This document shows positions 42,815 to 52,519 of a stretch of 64,000 nt of DNA, one piece after another (the first letter of the stretch is position 1; each line of letters begins with the position of its first letter). Source of the stretch: Oecophyllibacter saccharovorans (GTDB lineage: Bacteria > Pseudomonadota > Alphaproteobacteria > Acetobacterales > Acetobacteraceae); assembly GCF_006542375.1 (NCBI RefSeq), contig NZ_CP038143.1, positions 434,001 through 498,000 on the forward strand, read 5' to 3'. The position numbers and the translations under genes were made by a program. The notes beneath the pieces were generated by a model. That model was not told where the DNA came from. It did not search any database and saw nothing but the letters and a program-made list of their open reading frames with translations.

Positions 42815-43747
42815 ATGTCCTCTGCACATTCCTTCATCGGTAAAGGCGCCCTGCTTGGCATGAGCGCGCTCGCCTGTGCCGCTCTCGTCAACGTGGCCCC
42901 GGCTTCCGCCCAGTCACAGCCCCAGGGGCCCATCATGGTTTCGCAGGCCGCCGGCCAGGCGCTGAGCGGTCTCAACCAGTCCGTCTCCGCGCAGGATCAG
43001 GCCACCTCTGCCCTGAACGCCCGCGGCGCCCAGCTTGCCGCTCGCGCTGACCGGCCGCAGACGCTGACCTTCCAGGTCGCTCTGGTCACCCTGCCCGGCG
43101 GTGAGGACGACGTTCAGAACGTGCTCGACAAGGCTCCCAAAGGTGCCGGTTTCCAGCAGCTGAGCACCTATCTGGCCCAAGCGCTCCCCAAAGCCACCCT
43201 GGCAGTCGTGCCGCCTTCAGGCATCGTGACTTCCTGGAACGGCCACATGGTGGCAGACATCGTTTTCGTTCAGCGCATTCCCTTCGTCAGCGCGGCCGGC
43301 AACCTGAACCGTGACATCTTCATCGGTCAGGGCATCATCGGCGGCTGCCAGGCCAATGGTCAGCCCCTGGTTGTCAACGGAATCACCCTGTCTTCGCCCG
43401 TCTGCACGGCCCTGCTGCAAACTGCCGATATTCCCCGCGATGACCGTCATCGCGTGATCGGTGGCACGCTGGCCAATTACGGCACGAGCCTGCATATCGA
43501 CATCACCAATGACGAAATGCCCAATAACCAGATCGGCGGCCACATGCAGGCCATCAACGTCTCCCCGGTCCGGTTCGACAAGATCGAGCATGAAGGCATG
43601 ACCGTCGTGCTGCCGGTCAAGACAGCCAACACGATGGACCGTGAGTTCATTGCCCCCAAGGGCATGGCTTCCATCTATCCGCTGCCTTACAACACCCACA
43701 CCCACAGCCGTCTCGCGGTTGTGCTGCAGCCGAACAACGCGCAGTAA
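42815..43747 (+). CDS. Exported protein of unknown function
   Basis: 310 residues from the ATG at 42815 (AGGAGA upstream). Signal peptide ending AAPASAQSQ. The mature protein has a Gln/Ala-rich helical start (about 30-80), then a mixed region with AVVPPSGIVTSWNGHMVADIVFVQR, four Cys-poor domains with a single C-x-C-like pair (GGCQANG, SPVCTALL) and a repeated N-rich motif (ITNDEMPNNQIGGH). Not recognised; possibly specific to acetic acid bacteria. A double hairpin terminator follows. Confidence 0.7.
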   Translation: MSSAHSFIGKGALLGMSALACAALVNVAPASAQSQPQGPIMVSQAAGQALSGLNQSVSAQDQATSALNARGAQLAARADRPQTLTFQVALVTLPGGEDDVQNVLDKAPKGAGFQQLSTYLAQALPKATLAVVPPSGIVTSWNGHMVADIVFVQRIPFVSAAGNLNRDIFIGQGIIGGCQANGQPLVVNGITLSSPVCTALLQTADIPRDDRHRVIGGTLANYGTSLHIDITNDEMPNNQIGGHMQAINVSPVRFDKIEHEGMTVVLPVKTANTMDREFIAPKGMASIYPLPYNTHTHSRLAVVLQPNNAQ

Positions 43748-43764
43748 TCCTGTTTTGGCAGCGA

Positions 43765-43841
43765 TCCGGAGCCGTTCCATCAACTGAACGGCTCCGGGAC
43801 AGATCCCAGAAAACCCGGTTCCTGCAGGAACCGGGTTTTCT
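43765..43841. terminator. Two strong hairpins between convergent genes
   Basis: The first, CCGGAGCCGTTC/GAACGGCTCCGG (43765-43796), has a 12-bp stem. The second (43808-43841) is a perfect 34-base palindrome of AGAAAACCCGGTTCCTG and its complement, with T-runs on both ends. It serves the unknown (+) and the nucleoside permease (-). Confidence 0.85.
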
Positions 43842-43864
43842 ATTATATCCAAGCCTGCAAATAT

Positions 43865-45016
43865 TCAGGGCACGGTTTTTTCATAATGCGCCCAGTACGT
43901 GGCAAGCTCCCGCACGACCGGGCTTGCCACATCATAAGCCGCTGTTGTCGAGGCTTTCAGGCCACTCATGCCTTCTTCATGACTTTCCTCAGCCAACATG
44001 GAAGCAGCCGATACACCCTGGGGCGGCATGTCGAAATTACTGGCTGTGCGGAGGATAAGCAGTCGTTTCGGATCCACGCGCGCCCCCGCCTGCAGACCGC
44101 CCTGCTGATGCAGGACCTGGCAAAGAGCGATATCCTCTTCAGCAGTCGTCACCATCCGCGCCGCTCCACCCGTCCAATACGCAACCCAGCGTTCTGCCCA
44201 GCCATTCATGAGGGAACCGACCCAGAACGTCTCGCCTGAAATCGTATCTCCCAACATGACTTCCGGCTTTTCCTGGGCCCTTGGAAAACCAGCATAACGC
44301 TGGCGCTGTTTTTTCAGAGCCGGGCTGTCAGGCAAGGGCGTGTTGCGGGTCAGGCGGTAAGCCCACTGCACCAGGGAGGGACGCAACGCATAGGCCATGT
44401 CGGCTGCAATGGAATGCACGGGCGGGCGCGGTTGCTGATAAGGCCGGTCACCCTGCACAGGCGTGAACCCATCTGGCCAGTCAGGAGGAATCTGGCGTGG
44501 ATCAATGAAATGCGCAGCCCCGCCATTCACCACGTAGCGCGCCCAGGCTGCCGATCCCACAGTTCCGGCATGAGGGTTGATCCCGGCAATGCCGGCCAGG
44601 ATGAAATAAGCATGCGACAGGTCGAAACGCGGATCGAGAATGAGCGAAGTCATGGCTGCTGCCATCCGCGTTGGGCCTTCGCCGCTGACCATCCCCAACA
44701 CATGCAGTTCCGGATTATAGCGCAGAACCTCATGATAAGTGGCAGGCGCCGGGATCTTCTGGGGCAAGGGGAACCGTTCCACCCAGTTCTGGAATTCCCC
44801 GGGCAGATCCCCCGTATCCGCCCCGAGCTCAAACGTGGTCACCACCACGACACGCACCGGAATCGGTGCCCGGACCGCGGCAGGAGACTGCGCCAGAGCC
44901 GGGACCGGCAAGTGAAGCCAGAAACCCGCCAGACTCCCCAGAGCAGCCAGGATCCCCAAAGGCTTCCGGATGTATCCTTGACGACGCAAACTCTGTTGGA
45001 ACGAAATACGCGACAC
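43865..45016 (-). CDS. Purine nucleoside permease (NUP family)
   Basis: 383 residues. A GTG start at 45016 follows AGGTAGG. Signal peptide at about 1-43. The NUP domain has PVRVVVVTTFELGADTGD, VLGMVSGEGPTRMAAAMTSL, FILAGIAGINPHAGTVGSAAWARYVV and the C-terminal LRTASNFDMPP. Members of this family are described as purine nucleoside transport proteins and resemble nucleoside phosphorylase folds. It starts 25 bases after an exported adenosine deaminase, suggesting a joint nucleoside-salvage role. Confidence 0.9.
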   Translation of the reverse strand: MSRISFQQSLRRQGYIRKPLGILAALGSLAGFWLHLPVPALAQSPAAVRAPIPVRVVVVTTFELGADTGDLPGEFQNWVERFPLPQKIPAPATYHEVLRYNPELHVLGMVSGEGPTRMAAAMTSLILDPRFDLSHAYFILAGIAGINPHAGTVGSAAWARYVVNGGAAHFIDPRQIPPDWPDGFTPVQGDRPYQQPRPPVHSIAADMAYALRPSLVQWAYRLTRNTPLPDSPALKKQRQRYAGFPRAQEKPEVMLGDTISGETFWVGSLMNGWAERWVAYWTGGAARMVTTAEEDIALCQVLHQQGGLQAGARVDPKRLLILRTASNFDMPPQGVSAASMLAEESHEEGMSGLKASTTAAYDVASPVVRELATYWAHYEKTVP

Positions 45017-45041
45017 GAAAACCTACCTTGTTGGAAGAGGG

Positions 45042-46751
45042 TCAGGGCTGCCTGGCCCGCACACCGCCACCAGTGAGCTGAGCTGGCGGGCCAGGATTGA
45101 AGAGCGGCTCTCTTGCAGCACGCTCTTCAAAAGCCGCCAGATCTTCCTCCAGCTGCCATTGGGCTCGCGCTTTGGCACTGCTCTTCAGCAGCGCCTGGCA
45201 AGGCTGAGGCAGCTCGTGCCCCACTACCGCCTGCCGACACACAGGAACGAAGTGACCTGGCTGACGGTCCTGCCACAGGCTCTGGCCAGGCAGAAAGGCA
45301 TATTCCAACCCTGTGCGTGACAGGGAAACCAGGTCCGGATAGCGCAGTCCGAACCAATCGACGGCTTTCTGATATTCCTGGGTCAGGGAACCGCGTGAAA
45401 TACCTTCATCATCCGTGGACAGCGCCAGTGGAACCCCGGCCTGGCGATACAGTCGGAAAGGGTGTTGATCCCCGCTGACACCGAGGATTTCCTGATTGCT
45501 GGTCAGATTGATTTCCACCAGCACGTGTTTGCGGCGCATCAAGGCCAGCAGTCCGGCCGGATCCTTTTCCCAGCGTACGTCCACCCCGTGGCCGATGCGC
45601 TGCGCCCCGGCTGTCTCGATGGCCTGCCAGACATGCGACTGCAACGCTGCAGGAGGTACGAGGGCCGGTGTCAGTTCACCGGCATGCAGGGAAAGGGCCA
45701 CCCCTGGCATAACGCCGTTCAGAAAATGAAACATCGCCATCTGCAGCCCGTAGTCACGCACGGCAACGGGATTGTCTTCCGGGGCCACGATATTGAGGCC
45801 GACAAAACGCGGATCTGCCCTGACGAGCGCATAGCCTGCTTCAAGCTGGGCAAAGACTTCCGCGGCCGGCAATGTCCGCACGCTCTGGAACAGATAACGC
45901 ACCTGCACCCGGCAGGCCGGTGGAATCCCGCCACTCTGCGAAGAGCCGGAAACACCAGCAGGCGGGCAGTGAAGCAGCTGGCGCGCCCGCTCTTCCATCC
46001 GGTCCACTTCAGCCCGGGCCTGGGCGACCAGGGCCGGCAGACGGGGTGCCAGTGCCGCGTGAGCAGTCGGCAGATCCCCGCTGTCCTTCAGGCCCAGGGG
46101 ATGCCCGCTGGCAATCATCGCCCCCAGGGCTGGGGAAATCATCAGTTCCACATAATGGACATGGTCATCAGCCGCATGCTGGCGCGCTTCGGCGAGCATG
46201 TCGCCCTGCCGGGTAAGCTGAAGCGGCAGAAAACGGTCGAACGTGCCGAAGAAATGATCATGCCCGGAACGGTCACTGACACCGGGGACGAAGTCGCGCA
46301 TCGAAAGGGCATCGACCATCAGGTTCCAGGCTACGGGATCCTGCGGCAAGGCAGTCGCCTTCTCCTGCCCTTCACGCCCCACATCGCAAGAACCTGGCAA
46401 AACCGTGCCCGCGCTGACTGAAACGCACAGCCCCTCTTCACCGGCCCAGCGCAGGAGGCTTTCTGCATAAACGGCCCCGACGAGATGATTGTGCAGGTCC
46501 GCACCCTTGGGAAACTGCCGCAGAAACATCTGCAGGCGCACCGGATCATTTCTGAGATTCTCGAAGACCTGACTGACCTGCGCCGACCTGTCGGGAAGGG
46601 AAGGCGCGGCGTCGGCTACCCCATGACTGAAAGACAGGACCATTACTGCACAGGCCATCACCCGCACCTGAACCGCACCTGAAAACAGGCGGGCCAGCCG
46701 GAAGGGGGAAAAGCGTCCGAGGTGGCTTCTGCAATAAATTTCTGACGGCAT
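45042..46751 (-). CDS. Exported adenosine deaminase-like protein (ADGF type)
   Basis: 569 residues. A signal peptide-like segment (MACAVMVLSFSHGVADAAP) follows a basic N-terminus; a start at this Met is possible. Zinc and catalytic residues of the adenosine deaminase family are visible: HxH in GADLHNHLVGAVY, the His/Glu in LHAGELTP, His in RIGHGVDVRWE, and the TDD-type Asp in LSTDDEGISRGS. Two Cys pairs fit a secreted protein. Deaminates adenosine to inosine outside the cytoplasm. Followed by the NUP permease. Confidence 0.9.
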   Translation of the reverse strand: MPSEIYCRSHLGRFSPFRLARLFSGAVQVRVMACAVMVLSFSHGVADAAPSLPDRSAQVSQVFENLRNDPVRLQMFLRQFPKGADLHNHLVGAVYAESLLRWAGEEGLCVSVSAGTVLPGSCDVGREGQEKATALPQDPVAWNLMVDALSMRDFVPGVSDRSGHDHFFGTFDRFLPLQLTRQGDMLAEARQHAADDHVHYVELMISPALGAMIASGHPLGLKDSGDLPTAHAALAPRLPALVAQARAEVDRMEERARQLLHCPPAGVSGSSQSGGIPPACRVQVRYLFQSVRTLPAAEVFAQLEAGYALVRADPRFVGLNIVAPEDNPVAVRDYGLQMAMFHFLNGVMPGVALSLHAGELTPALVPPAALQSHVWQAIETAGAQRIGHGVDVRWEKDPAGLLALMRRKHVLVEINLTSNQEILGVSGDQHPFRLYRQAGVPLALSTDDEGISRGSLTQEYQKAVDWFGLRYPDLVSLSRTGLEYAFLPGQSLWQDRQPGHFVPVCRQAVVGHELPQPCQALLKSSAKARAQWQLEEDLAAFEERAAREPLFNPGPPAQLTGGGVRARQP

Positions 46752-46846
46752 GATACACCATGATGCTTTGCAGCGCTCTTTCTGGCAAGCTGGGCGAACT
46801 GCCGGAAATTGCAGTCCCTTCCCCGCTTCACTCCCTCCGCTGCATC

Positions 46847-47971
46847 GTGACAGAGAAAAAAAACACGCTCGAAAGCCGTATTCTCCACCAGGCCCGTGCG
46901 CTCGGCTTCGACACGGCCGGGATCACCGCGGCTGTGCTGCCGCCTGAAGTCGAACAGGGGTTACGGGCCTTCGTGGCTGAAAACCGCCACGGCACCATGC
47001 ACTGGATGGAAGAGCGGATCACCCAACGCGCCCAGCCTGCTGCTCTGTGGCCGGAGGTGCAGAGCGTCATCTCCCTGGGGCTATCTTACGCCCCGCCAAG
47101 TCCCGACATCGCTTTTACCACTCTGGCGCGCCCGGAATGCGGCAATATCTCCGTCTATGCCCGCAACCGCGACTATCATGACGTGATGAAAGGCATGCTC
47201 AAGCACCTTGCGCAGCAAGTGGTAAAACTCGGCGGGGAAGGCACGCAGGTCAAAGTCTTCGTTGATACCGCACCTGTGGCCGAACGGGACCTGGCGGTTG
47301 CAGCCGGGCTTGGCTGGCGCGGGAAACACGGTTGCGTGGTCTCACGCCGTTATGGCTCCTGGCTGTTTCTGGGTGAAATCTACACCACCCTCTCTCTCGA
47401 ACGCCTCCGCGCCCCTCTCTCCCCACAACCTGAACAACCAGGCAGCTCGCGCCCCTGCCGGAAATCGGCTCCGACAACAGCCCCTGGTCGCTGCGGCAGC
47501 TGCACGCGCTGCCTGGTTTCATGCCCGACCGACGCTTTTCTGGAAGGCGGCGGCATGGATGCGCGGCGCTGCATCTCCTATCTCACCATCGAACATGAAG
47601 GGCCGATCCCCCTGGAACTGCGTCCCCTGATGGGCAACCGCATCTATGGCTGCGACGACTGCGTGGCCGTATGTCCCTGGAACCGTTTCGCGCCACCGGG
47701 CCAGACTGCAAAGCTCCAGTCACGCCCAGACCGTGAAGCCCCCCTGCTGGCTGATCTGGCCCGGCTGGACGACGCGGGCTTCCGGCGCATGTTCTCGGGC
47801 TCGCCTGTCAAGCGGATCGGCCGGAACCGCTTCATCCGCAACGTTCTCATTGCCATCGGCAACTCTGGGCTACCCGCTCTGCGCCCTGAAGCCGAACGGC
47901 TTTGCCGGGATCCGGACGCAACAGTGGCAGAGTGCGCCCGCTGGGCCGCCGGACGGCTGAGAGCAGTCTGA
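46847..47971 (+). CDS. queG: Epoxyqueuosine reductase QueG
   Basis: 374 residues from a GTG start. A cobalamin-dependent iron-sulfur enzyme for the last queuosine step. Two ferredoxin-type clusters: CGSCTRCLVSCPTDAF and YGCDDCVAVCPWNRF. N-terminal GFDTAGITA and DTAPVAERDLAVAAGLGWRGK (quoted in part) are typical. An ATG at 46760 would add 29 non-family residues and leave only 8 bases to the divergent deaminase, so the GTG is preferred. Confidence 0.93.
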   Translation: MTEKKNTLESRILHQARALGFDTAGITAAVLPPEVEQGLRAFVAENRHGTMHWMEERITQRAQPAALWPEVQSVISLGLSYAPPSPDIAFTTLARPECGNISVYARNRDYHDVMKGMLKHLAQQVVKLGGEGTQVKVFVDTAPVAERDLAVAAGLGWRGKHGCVVSRRYGSWLFLGEIYTTLSLERLRAPLSPQPEQPGSSRPCRKSAPTTAPGRCGSCTRCLVSCPTDAFLEGGGMDARRCISYLTIEHEGPIPLELRPLMGNRIYGCDDCVAVCPWNRFAPPGQTAKLQSRPDREAPLLADLARLDDAGFRRMFSGSPVKRIGRNRFIRNVLIAIGNSGLPALRPEAERLCRDPDATVAECARWAAGRLRAV

Positions 47972-48047
47972 ACCCGCAGTTTTAGGCCGCCGGCTTTTAC
48001 GGGCCGAGGATTTCCAGCCCAGGAAATCTCGGGCAAACTCTTCTCCC

Positions 48048-48308
48048 ATGAATTCCCTGCCCACCACGCCCTCAGGCCTGCGCAAGAGAAGCATCAGCCT
48101 GTCAGGCCACCGCACGTCCATCGCCCTGGAGCCGGAATTCTGGGCGGTGCTTGAAGAGATGGCCCAGCACCAGCAGCAGGCGCTGGCTGCCCTGGTCACC
48201 TCTCTGGATCGCCAGCGCCTGCCCACCCAACCACTTTCCTCGCTGCTGCGTCTGGCAGCCCTGCGCCACCTTCGTGCCCAGCAGCTGCCCTCTGAACAGC
48301 TGAGCTGA
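48048..48308 (+). CDS. Ribbon-helix-helix domain protein
   Basis: 86 residues. RSISLSGHRTSIALEPEFWAVLEEMA is the pattern of the alphaproteobacterial RHH_4-type DNA-binding fold (beta strand, two helices). No partner toxin was found. It may be a small transcription regulator. Between queG and the J-domain gene, 76 bases after queG. Confidence 0.8.
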   Translation: MNSLPTTPSGLRKRSISLSGHRTSIALEPEFWAVLEEMAQHQQQALAALVTSLDRQRLPTQPLSSLLRLAALRHLRAQQLPSEQLS

Positions 48309-48410
48309 AATCTTCATGGGCAGTTACCTGTGTCTCTGCTACTCTGCCAGCCCGGATTACAGGGGCAGGCTGTCAGGCAATACGGCAATGCAGGCAGGAG
48401 GAGACCGCTG

Positions 48411-49250
48411 ATGGCAGTATGGGGCAAGATCTTCGGTGGCGTGGCAGGTCTGGCAACAGGCGGACCCGTCGGCGGGCTGCTGGGGCTGACACTGGGCCAC
48501 ATGGCTGACAAGAAGAAACTTCTCACCCCCATTTCCGGTACCTGGGGTGAGCGCTTCACCGCCCATGGCACACCGGACCCCAACAATGCGGCTTTTTTCA
48601 CCGCGGCCAAACTCGCTTCCCTGCTTGGCAAGCGCGATCAGCTCTTCGGCCTGGGCGTCATCGCCCTGTGTGCCAAGATGGCCAAGATCGACGGGCCCGT
48701 AACACGCCGTGAAGTCGATGCCTTCAAGGGATGCTTTCATTTTCCGCCTGAGCACCAGCGGGAGGTCGGGCTCATGTTCGACCGGGCACGCGAACGCACT
48801 GATGACTATGCGATGTATGCCGATGAGATGGGCAAGGCCTACCGGGGCGTCTCAACTGAACCGCTGGAGAGCCTGCTGGGCGCCCTGTTCCGCATTGCAC
48901 GCGCTGACCTGCCCCCCCATGCGCCCCTGAATCCGCAGGAGATGGCTTTTCTCCGTCGCGTTCACCAGGGCTTCGGCCTCTCCCAGGCCGCCTGGGAGCG
49001 GGCGGAAAGCGGCCAGGCGCGCGCCGCTTCCGCGCCGGACGCCCCCGATGCCTACCGGGTGCTGGGCATCGCGCGTTCAGCCAGCGATACCGATGTACGC
49101 CTGCGCTGGCGTGCCCTGGTGCGCGAACATCATCCGGACGTGCTCGCTGCCCGCCAAGGGTTGACCCCGACCCAGCACCAGGCCGCGCTGGAGCGCATCG
49201 CCCGCATCAATGCCGCCTGGGACCAGATCAAGCGCGACCGGGGCATCTGA
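48411..49250 (+). CDS. DjlA-like TerB/J-domain protein
   Basis: 279 residues from the ATG at 48411 (GGAGGAG upstream). A Gly-rich N-terminal segment (GVAGLATGGPVGGLLGLTLGH) is followed by a TerB-like helical domain (about 60-175) and a C-terminal J domain (about 210-279) with the HPD motif in REHHPDVLAARQG. DjlA-type co-chaperones recruit DnaK at the membrane; the N-terminal helix here could be the anchor. Confidence 0.9.
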   Translation: MAVWGKIFGGVAGLATGGPVGGLLGLTLGHMADKKKLLTPISGTWGERFTAHGTPDPNNAAFFTAAKLASLLGKRDQLFGLGVIALCAKMAKIDGPVTRREVDAFKGCFHFPPEHQREVGLMFDRARERTDDYAMYADEMGKAYRGVSTEPLESLLGALFRIARADLPPHAPLNPQEMAFLRRVHQGFGLSQAAWERAESGQARAASAPDAPDAYRVLGIARSASDTDVRLRWRALVREHHPDVLAARQGLTPTQHQAALERIARINAAWDQIKRDRGI

Positions 49251-49276
49251 AACCCCTGCCTGCTCACCAGCGCTTT

Positions 49277-51061
49277 CTACTTCAGGGGGATAGGTGTCCA
49301 GCGCAGGCCCTGCCCATCCTGCACGAGCAACAGCACTTCGCTTCTGTGCAGATTGCGCGCACGCTCAAGCGCCTTGAGCAGATCGTCAGGGGTGTTGACG
49401 TTGTCCAGACCCACCTGGGTGATGACATTGCCTTCCACCAGACCGCGGCGAGCAGCAGGCGTATTGTCATAAACGCGCGTCACCAGAACACCGCGCTGGC
49501 TGTCGGACAGACCGTACTGGGTACGTTCATCCGGCCCGATGACACTGACCTTCAGACCCAGGTCCTCCAGATTACGGACAGGATGCTCGGGAGGATGGGT
49601 ATCGGAGGGAAGACGGTCCGTCTCCTCGGGAGAGCGCGCCAGGGTCAGGGGCACGCTTCTCATGGTGCCCCTGTGCCAGACCTCAGCGGTGATCTGCGTG
49701 CCGGGCAGGTGTTCGGCCACCAGGCGCGGCAGGGTCTTGCCCGTCACCGCTTCACCGTTCACCCGGACCAGAATGTCACCAACCGACAGACCGGCTTTGG
49801 CAGCCGGACCCTGCGGCACCAGACTCGCCAGGATGGCGCCCTGCCCTGCGCGGCCATCAGGGGCCTTGAAGTCCAGGTCCTCAGCCATCCCGTGCGTGAC
49901 ATCCTGGATCGTCACGCCCAGCCAGCCGCGCGTGACATGGCCGGTCCGGCGCAGCTGCTCGATCAGCCCCCGTGCGTCATCAGACGGAATGGCAAAGCCG
50001 ATGCCGATGGAATCCCCGCCGGCACCGCCATAGATCAGCGTATTAATGCCGATCACCTCGCCGCGCAGGTTGAAAAGCGGGCCGCCTGAATTGCCGCGAT
50101 TGATGGCGGCATCGGTCTGGATGAAGTCATCATAAAGCCCATGCTCCACATGGCGCTGGCGCGAGGAGATAATCCCGGCCGTCACCGTTCCGCTCAGCCC
50201 GAACGGATTGCCGATGGCCAGAACCCAGTCGCCGATCCGGGCCTTGTCGCTATGGCCCAGCGGGACGGCCGGCAGAGGCGCGTGAGGGGTAACCTGCAAC
50301 ACCGCCAGATCCACCTTGCTGTCACGGCCGACGATGCGGGCCGGGAGCTCCGTGCCGTCATAAAGCGTAACAGTCACCACGTCCGCCTTGTCGATCACGT
50401 GATTGTTGGTGACGATCACTCCGGACGGATCAATGATGAAGCCTGAACCCAGAGCCTGGATCTGGCGCGTCGGCTTTTCGCGACCCGGCTTATGCTTCAT
50501 GTAATCATGAAAGAATTTATCCAGGGGCGAGCCATGCGGAAAAGGCGGCGTCTGCGGGCCACCGGGCGTGCTTTGGTCAGGGCCCTGGTCCGGCCCTCTA
50601 CCTGATGGGCCGCCAGGGGCTTTGCCGGGCGGTGTTCGCGGGCTGTCGCGGCGGGGGGTAGCGCCAGGCTTTCTGCCGTCGGGCTTGCCTTCGCCGCTCT
50701 TGCCTTTTCCGTCCTTGTCGCCTTCAGAACCCTCAGGCGCCCCGTCCTCACCGACAGGCACCACGCCTGAGATGGAGATATTCACCACTGCCGGCAGCAG
50801 GCGGGCCGTCAGATCGGCGAAACCCGGCAGAGTTCCCGCTTCCCTGGTCATGGCTTCCGGCACCGGACCGGGTTGCGCACTCCCAGGCAAGACAGCAGAA
50901 CCGTCCTTGGCCTGGGCATTTCCAACTCCCCCCCAACCTGCCAGCCCAGCGAACACTGTACTGACCAGAACCGTGGCCAGCAGGGCTGGCCGCAGGGGTG
51001 AACACCCGGCACGCAGGTGCACCAGGGGACAGGGACGGGTAGAGGAGAACGCGTGCTTCAT
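49277..51061 (-). CDS. DegP/HtrA-family serine protease with low-complexity insert
   Basis: 594 residues. Signal peptide ending GNAQAKD. A 70-residue insert rich in Gly, Lys, Pro, Asp and Gln (about 84-155) lies before the protease domain. Catalytic triad: His in TNNHVID, Asp in SKVDLAVLQV, Ser in NRGNSGGPLF. Two PDZ domains follow (about 345-440 and 500-590). Periplasmic protease/chaperone. The insert is longer than in most relatives. Confidence 0.94.
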   Translation of the reverse strand: MKHAFSSTRPCPLVHLRAGCSPLRPALLATVLVSTVFAGLAGWGGVGNAQAKDGSAVLPGSAQPGPVPEAMTREAGTLPGFADLTARLLPAVVNISISGVVPVGEDGAPEGSEGDKDGKGKSGEGKPDGRKPGATPRRDSPRTPPGKAPGGPSGRGPDQGPDQSTPGGPQTPPFPHGSPLDKFFHDYMKHKPGREKPTRQIQALGSGFIIDPSGVIVTNNHVIDKADVVTVTLYDGTELPARIVGRDSKVDLAVLQVTPHAPLPAVPLGHSDKARIGDWVLAIGNPFGLSGTVTAGIISSRQRHVEHGLYDDFIQTDAAINRGNSGGPLFNLRGEVIGINTLIYGGAGGDSIGIGFAIPSDDARGLIEQLRRTGHVTRGWLGVTIQDVTHGMAEDLDFKAPDGRAGQGAILASLVPQGPAAKAGLSVGDILVRVNGEAVTGKTLPRLVAEHLPGTQITAEVWHRGTMRSVPLTLARSPEETDRLPSDTHPPEHPVRNLEDLGLKVSVIGPDERTQYGLSDSQRGVLVTRVYDNTPAARRGLVEGNVITQVGLDNVNTPDDLLKALERARNLHRSEVLLLVQDGQGLRWTPIPLK

Positions 51062-51210
51062 ACTTCTGAAACTAACGCAGTTTCCCGCAGGCGTCATCCA
51101 CTCATGCCGTCTTGCGGACGAAAGCCTGCCCTCTAATCAGAACTGCACAGGTATTATTTTATGCCGAAGCCCTTTCCCCGCCTGAACAGCCGTGAGATGA
51201 TCCGCCCATC

Positions 51211-52410
51211 ATGAGCGACTCACACACCCAAAATTCAGTTCCTTCCGCAGCGCTTCAGACTGAGATTCAGACTCTGATCAACCAGCTTCTGCGCAGTGAG
51301 GGCTGCCAGACCCCTGCCCGTCTCGCCGGGCTGAGTGTGCGGCCCAGCTCCAATACACTGGCGCAGAAAGAACAGGCAGCTGAAGAAGCCGCACCCAGAC
51401 TCTGGGCCCATGCCGTTATTGAGGCCGTGCCAGGCAATGCCACGCAGCTGGGCGCCTTGCGCCCACGCCTGCAGGAGGAGATCGCAGCGCTTCTGACGCG
51501 CAACGGTCTGGCGGTGGCAGGCACCACGATCGCCCTGACCGCACACCGGGTCGGCCATGAGGCTGCAGCGCCTAAGACTACCGGTCCACGCCCTGCAGGG
51601 CATCGGCCTCTTGGAGTGGGCAAAGAAGAGGAACAGGGCAAACCGGCACTGCCCGGCGTGAAGGCGGTGATTGCTGTGGCTTCCGGCAAGGGCGGGGTCG
51701 GCAAGTCCACCACGGCTGTCAATCTGGCCTGCGCCCTGGCTCAGCGCGGCCTGAAGACCGGCCTGCTCGATGCTGACATTCACGGCCCTTCTCTCGCACG
51801 CATGCTGGGCGAGCAGGAAAAACCCCGTGTGGTTGACCGGAAGCTTCAACCCCTTGAGCGCTGGGGCATCAAGACGATGTCCATCGGTTATCTGGCTGAT
51901 GAAAAACAGGCCATGATCTGGCGCGGCCCGATGGTGATGGGGGCAGTGACCCAGTTCATCACCGACGTGGACTGGGGCGAGCTGGATGTGCTGGTGGTGG
52001 ACATGCCTCCCGGCACCGGAGACGCCCAGCTGACCCTGACCCAGCTTCTGGGCAGCAAGCTGGAGAAAGGCGGGGCGATCATCGTTTCCACGCCCCAGGA
52101 CATCGCCCTGCTGGACGCACGTCGCGGTGTGACATTGTTCGGCCGCACCGGCACGCCAGTCCTGGGCATCGTGGAGAACATGTCCTATTTCTGCTGTCCC
52201 AACTGCCATGAGAAAACCGACCTTTTCGGTCATGGTGGCGCCCGGCGGGAAGCCGAGGAACTGGGAGTGCCTTTCCTGGCTGAAATCCCCCTTCTGCGTG
52301 CCATCCGTGCCAGTGGCGATGAAGGTCAGCCCATCAGCGTGGCCGAACCTGACAGCGAAGCCGGCAAAGCCTATCAAACCCTGGCCGAACGGGTGGCTGC
52401 CATTCTCTGA
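51211..52410 (+). CDS. mrp: Mrp/ApbC-type iron-sulfur carrier ATPase
   Basis: 399 residues. The N-terminal 100 residues resemble the DUF59-like domain. Walker [18 protein letters not shown] with the two signature lysines, switch motifs LLDADIHGPSLARMLG and VVDMPPGTGDAQLTL, and the CxxC cluster site FCCPNCHEK. It carries or assembles [4Fe-4S] clusters. The DegP gene is divergent, leaving 149 bases between. Confidence 0.95.
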   Translation: MSDSHTQNSVPSAALQTEIQTLINQLLRSEGCQTPARLAGLSVRPSSNTLAQKEQAAEEAAPRLWAHAVIEAVPGNATQLGALRPRLQEEIAALLTRNGLAVAGTTIALTAHRVGHEAAAPKTTGPRPAGHRPLGVGKEEEQGKPALPGVKAVIAVASGKGGVGKSTTAVNLACALAQRGLKTGLLDADIHGPSLARMLGEQEKPRVVDRKLQPLERWGIKTMSIGYLADEKQAMIWRGPMVMGAVTQFITDVDWGELDVLVVDMPPGTGDAQLTLTQLLGSKLEKGGAIIVSTPQDIALLDARRGVTLFGRTGTPVLGIVENMSYFCCPNCHEKTDLFGHGGARREAEELGVPFLAEIPLLRAIRASGDEGQPISVAEPDSEAGKAYQTLAERVAAIL

Positions 52411-52519
52411 TACGCTTTCAACGCATTTATTCCCTGTCCTTTTCATACTCTGAGCAGAGCAGAAAAACAGACATGAGGGCTGATATCAGATAAGAAGAGT
52501 TTTTCCGTCCTGCTGGCAC

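Noticed and set aside
48048-48308. Toxin-antitoxin pair with the RHH protein
   Set aside because: Neighbours are queG and a J-domain gene; no small toxin frame lies next to it.
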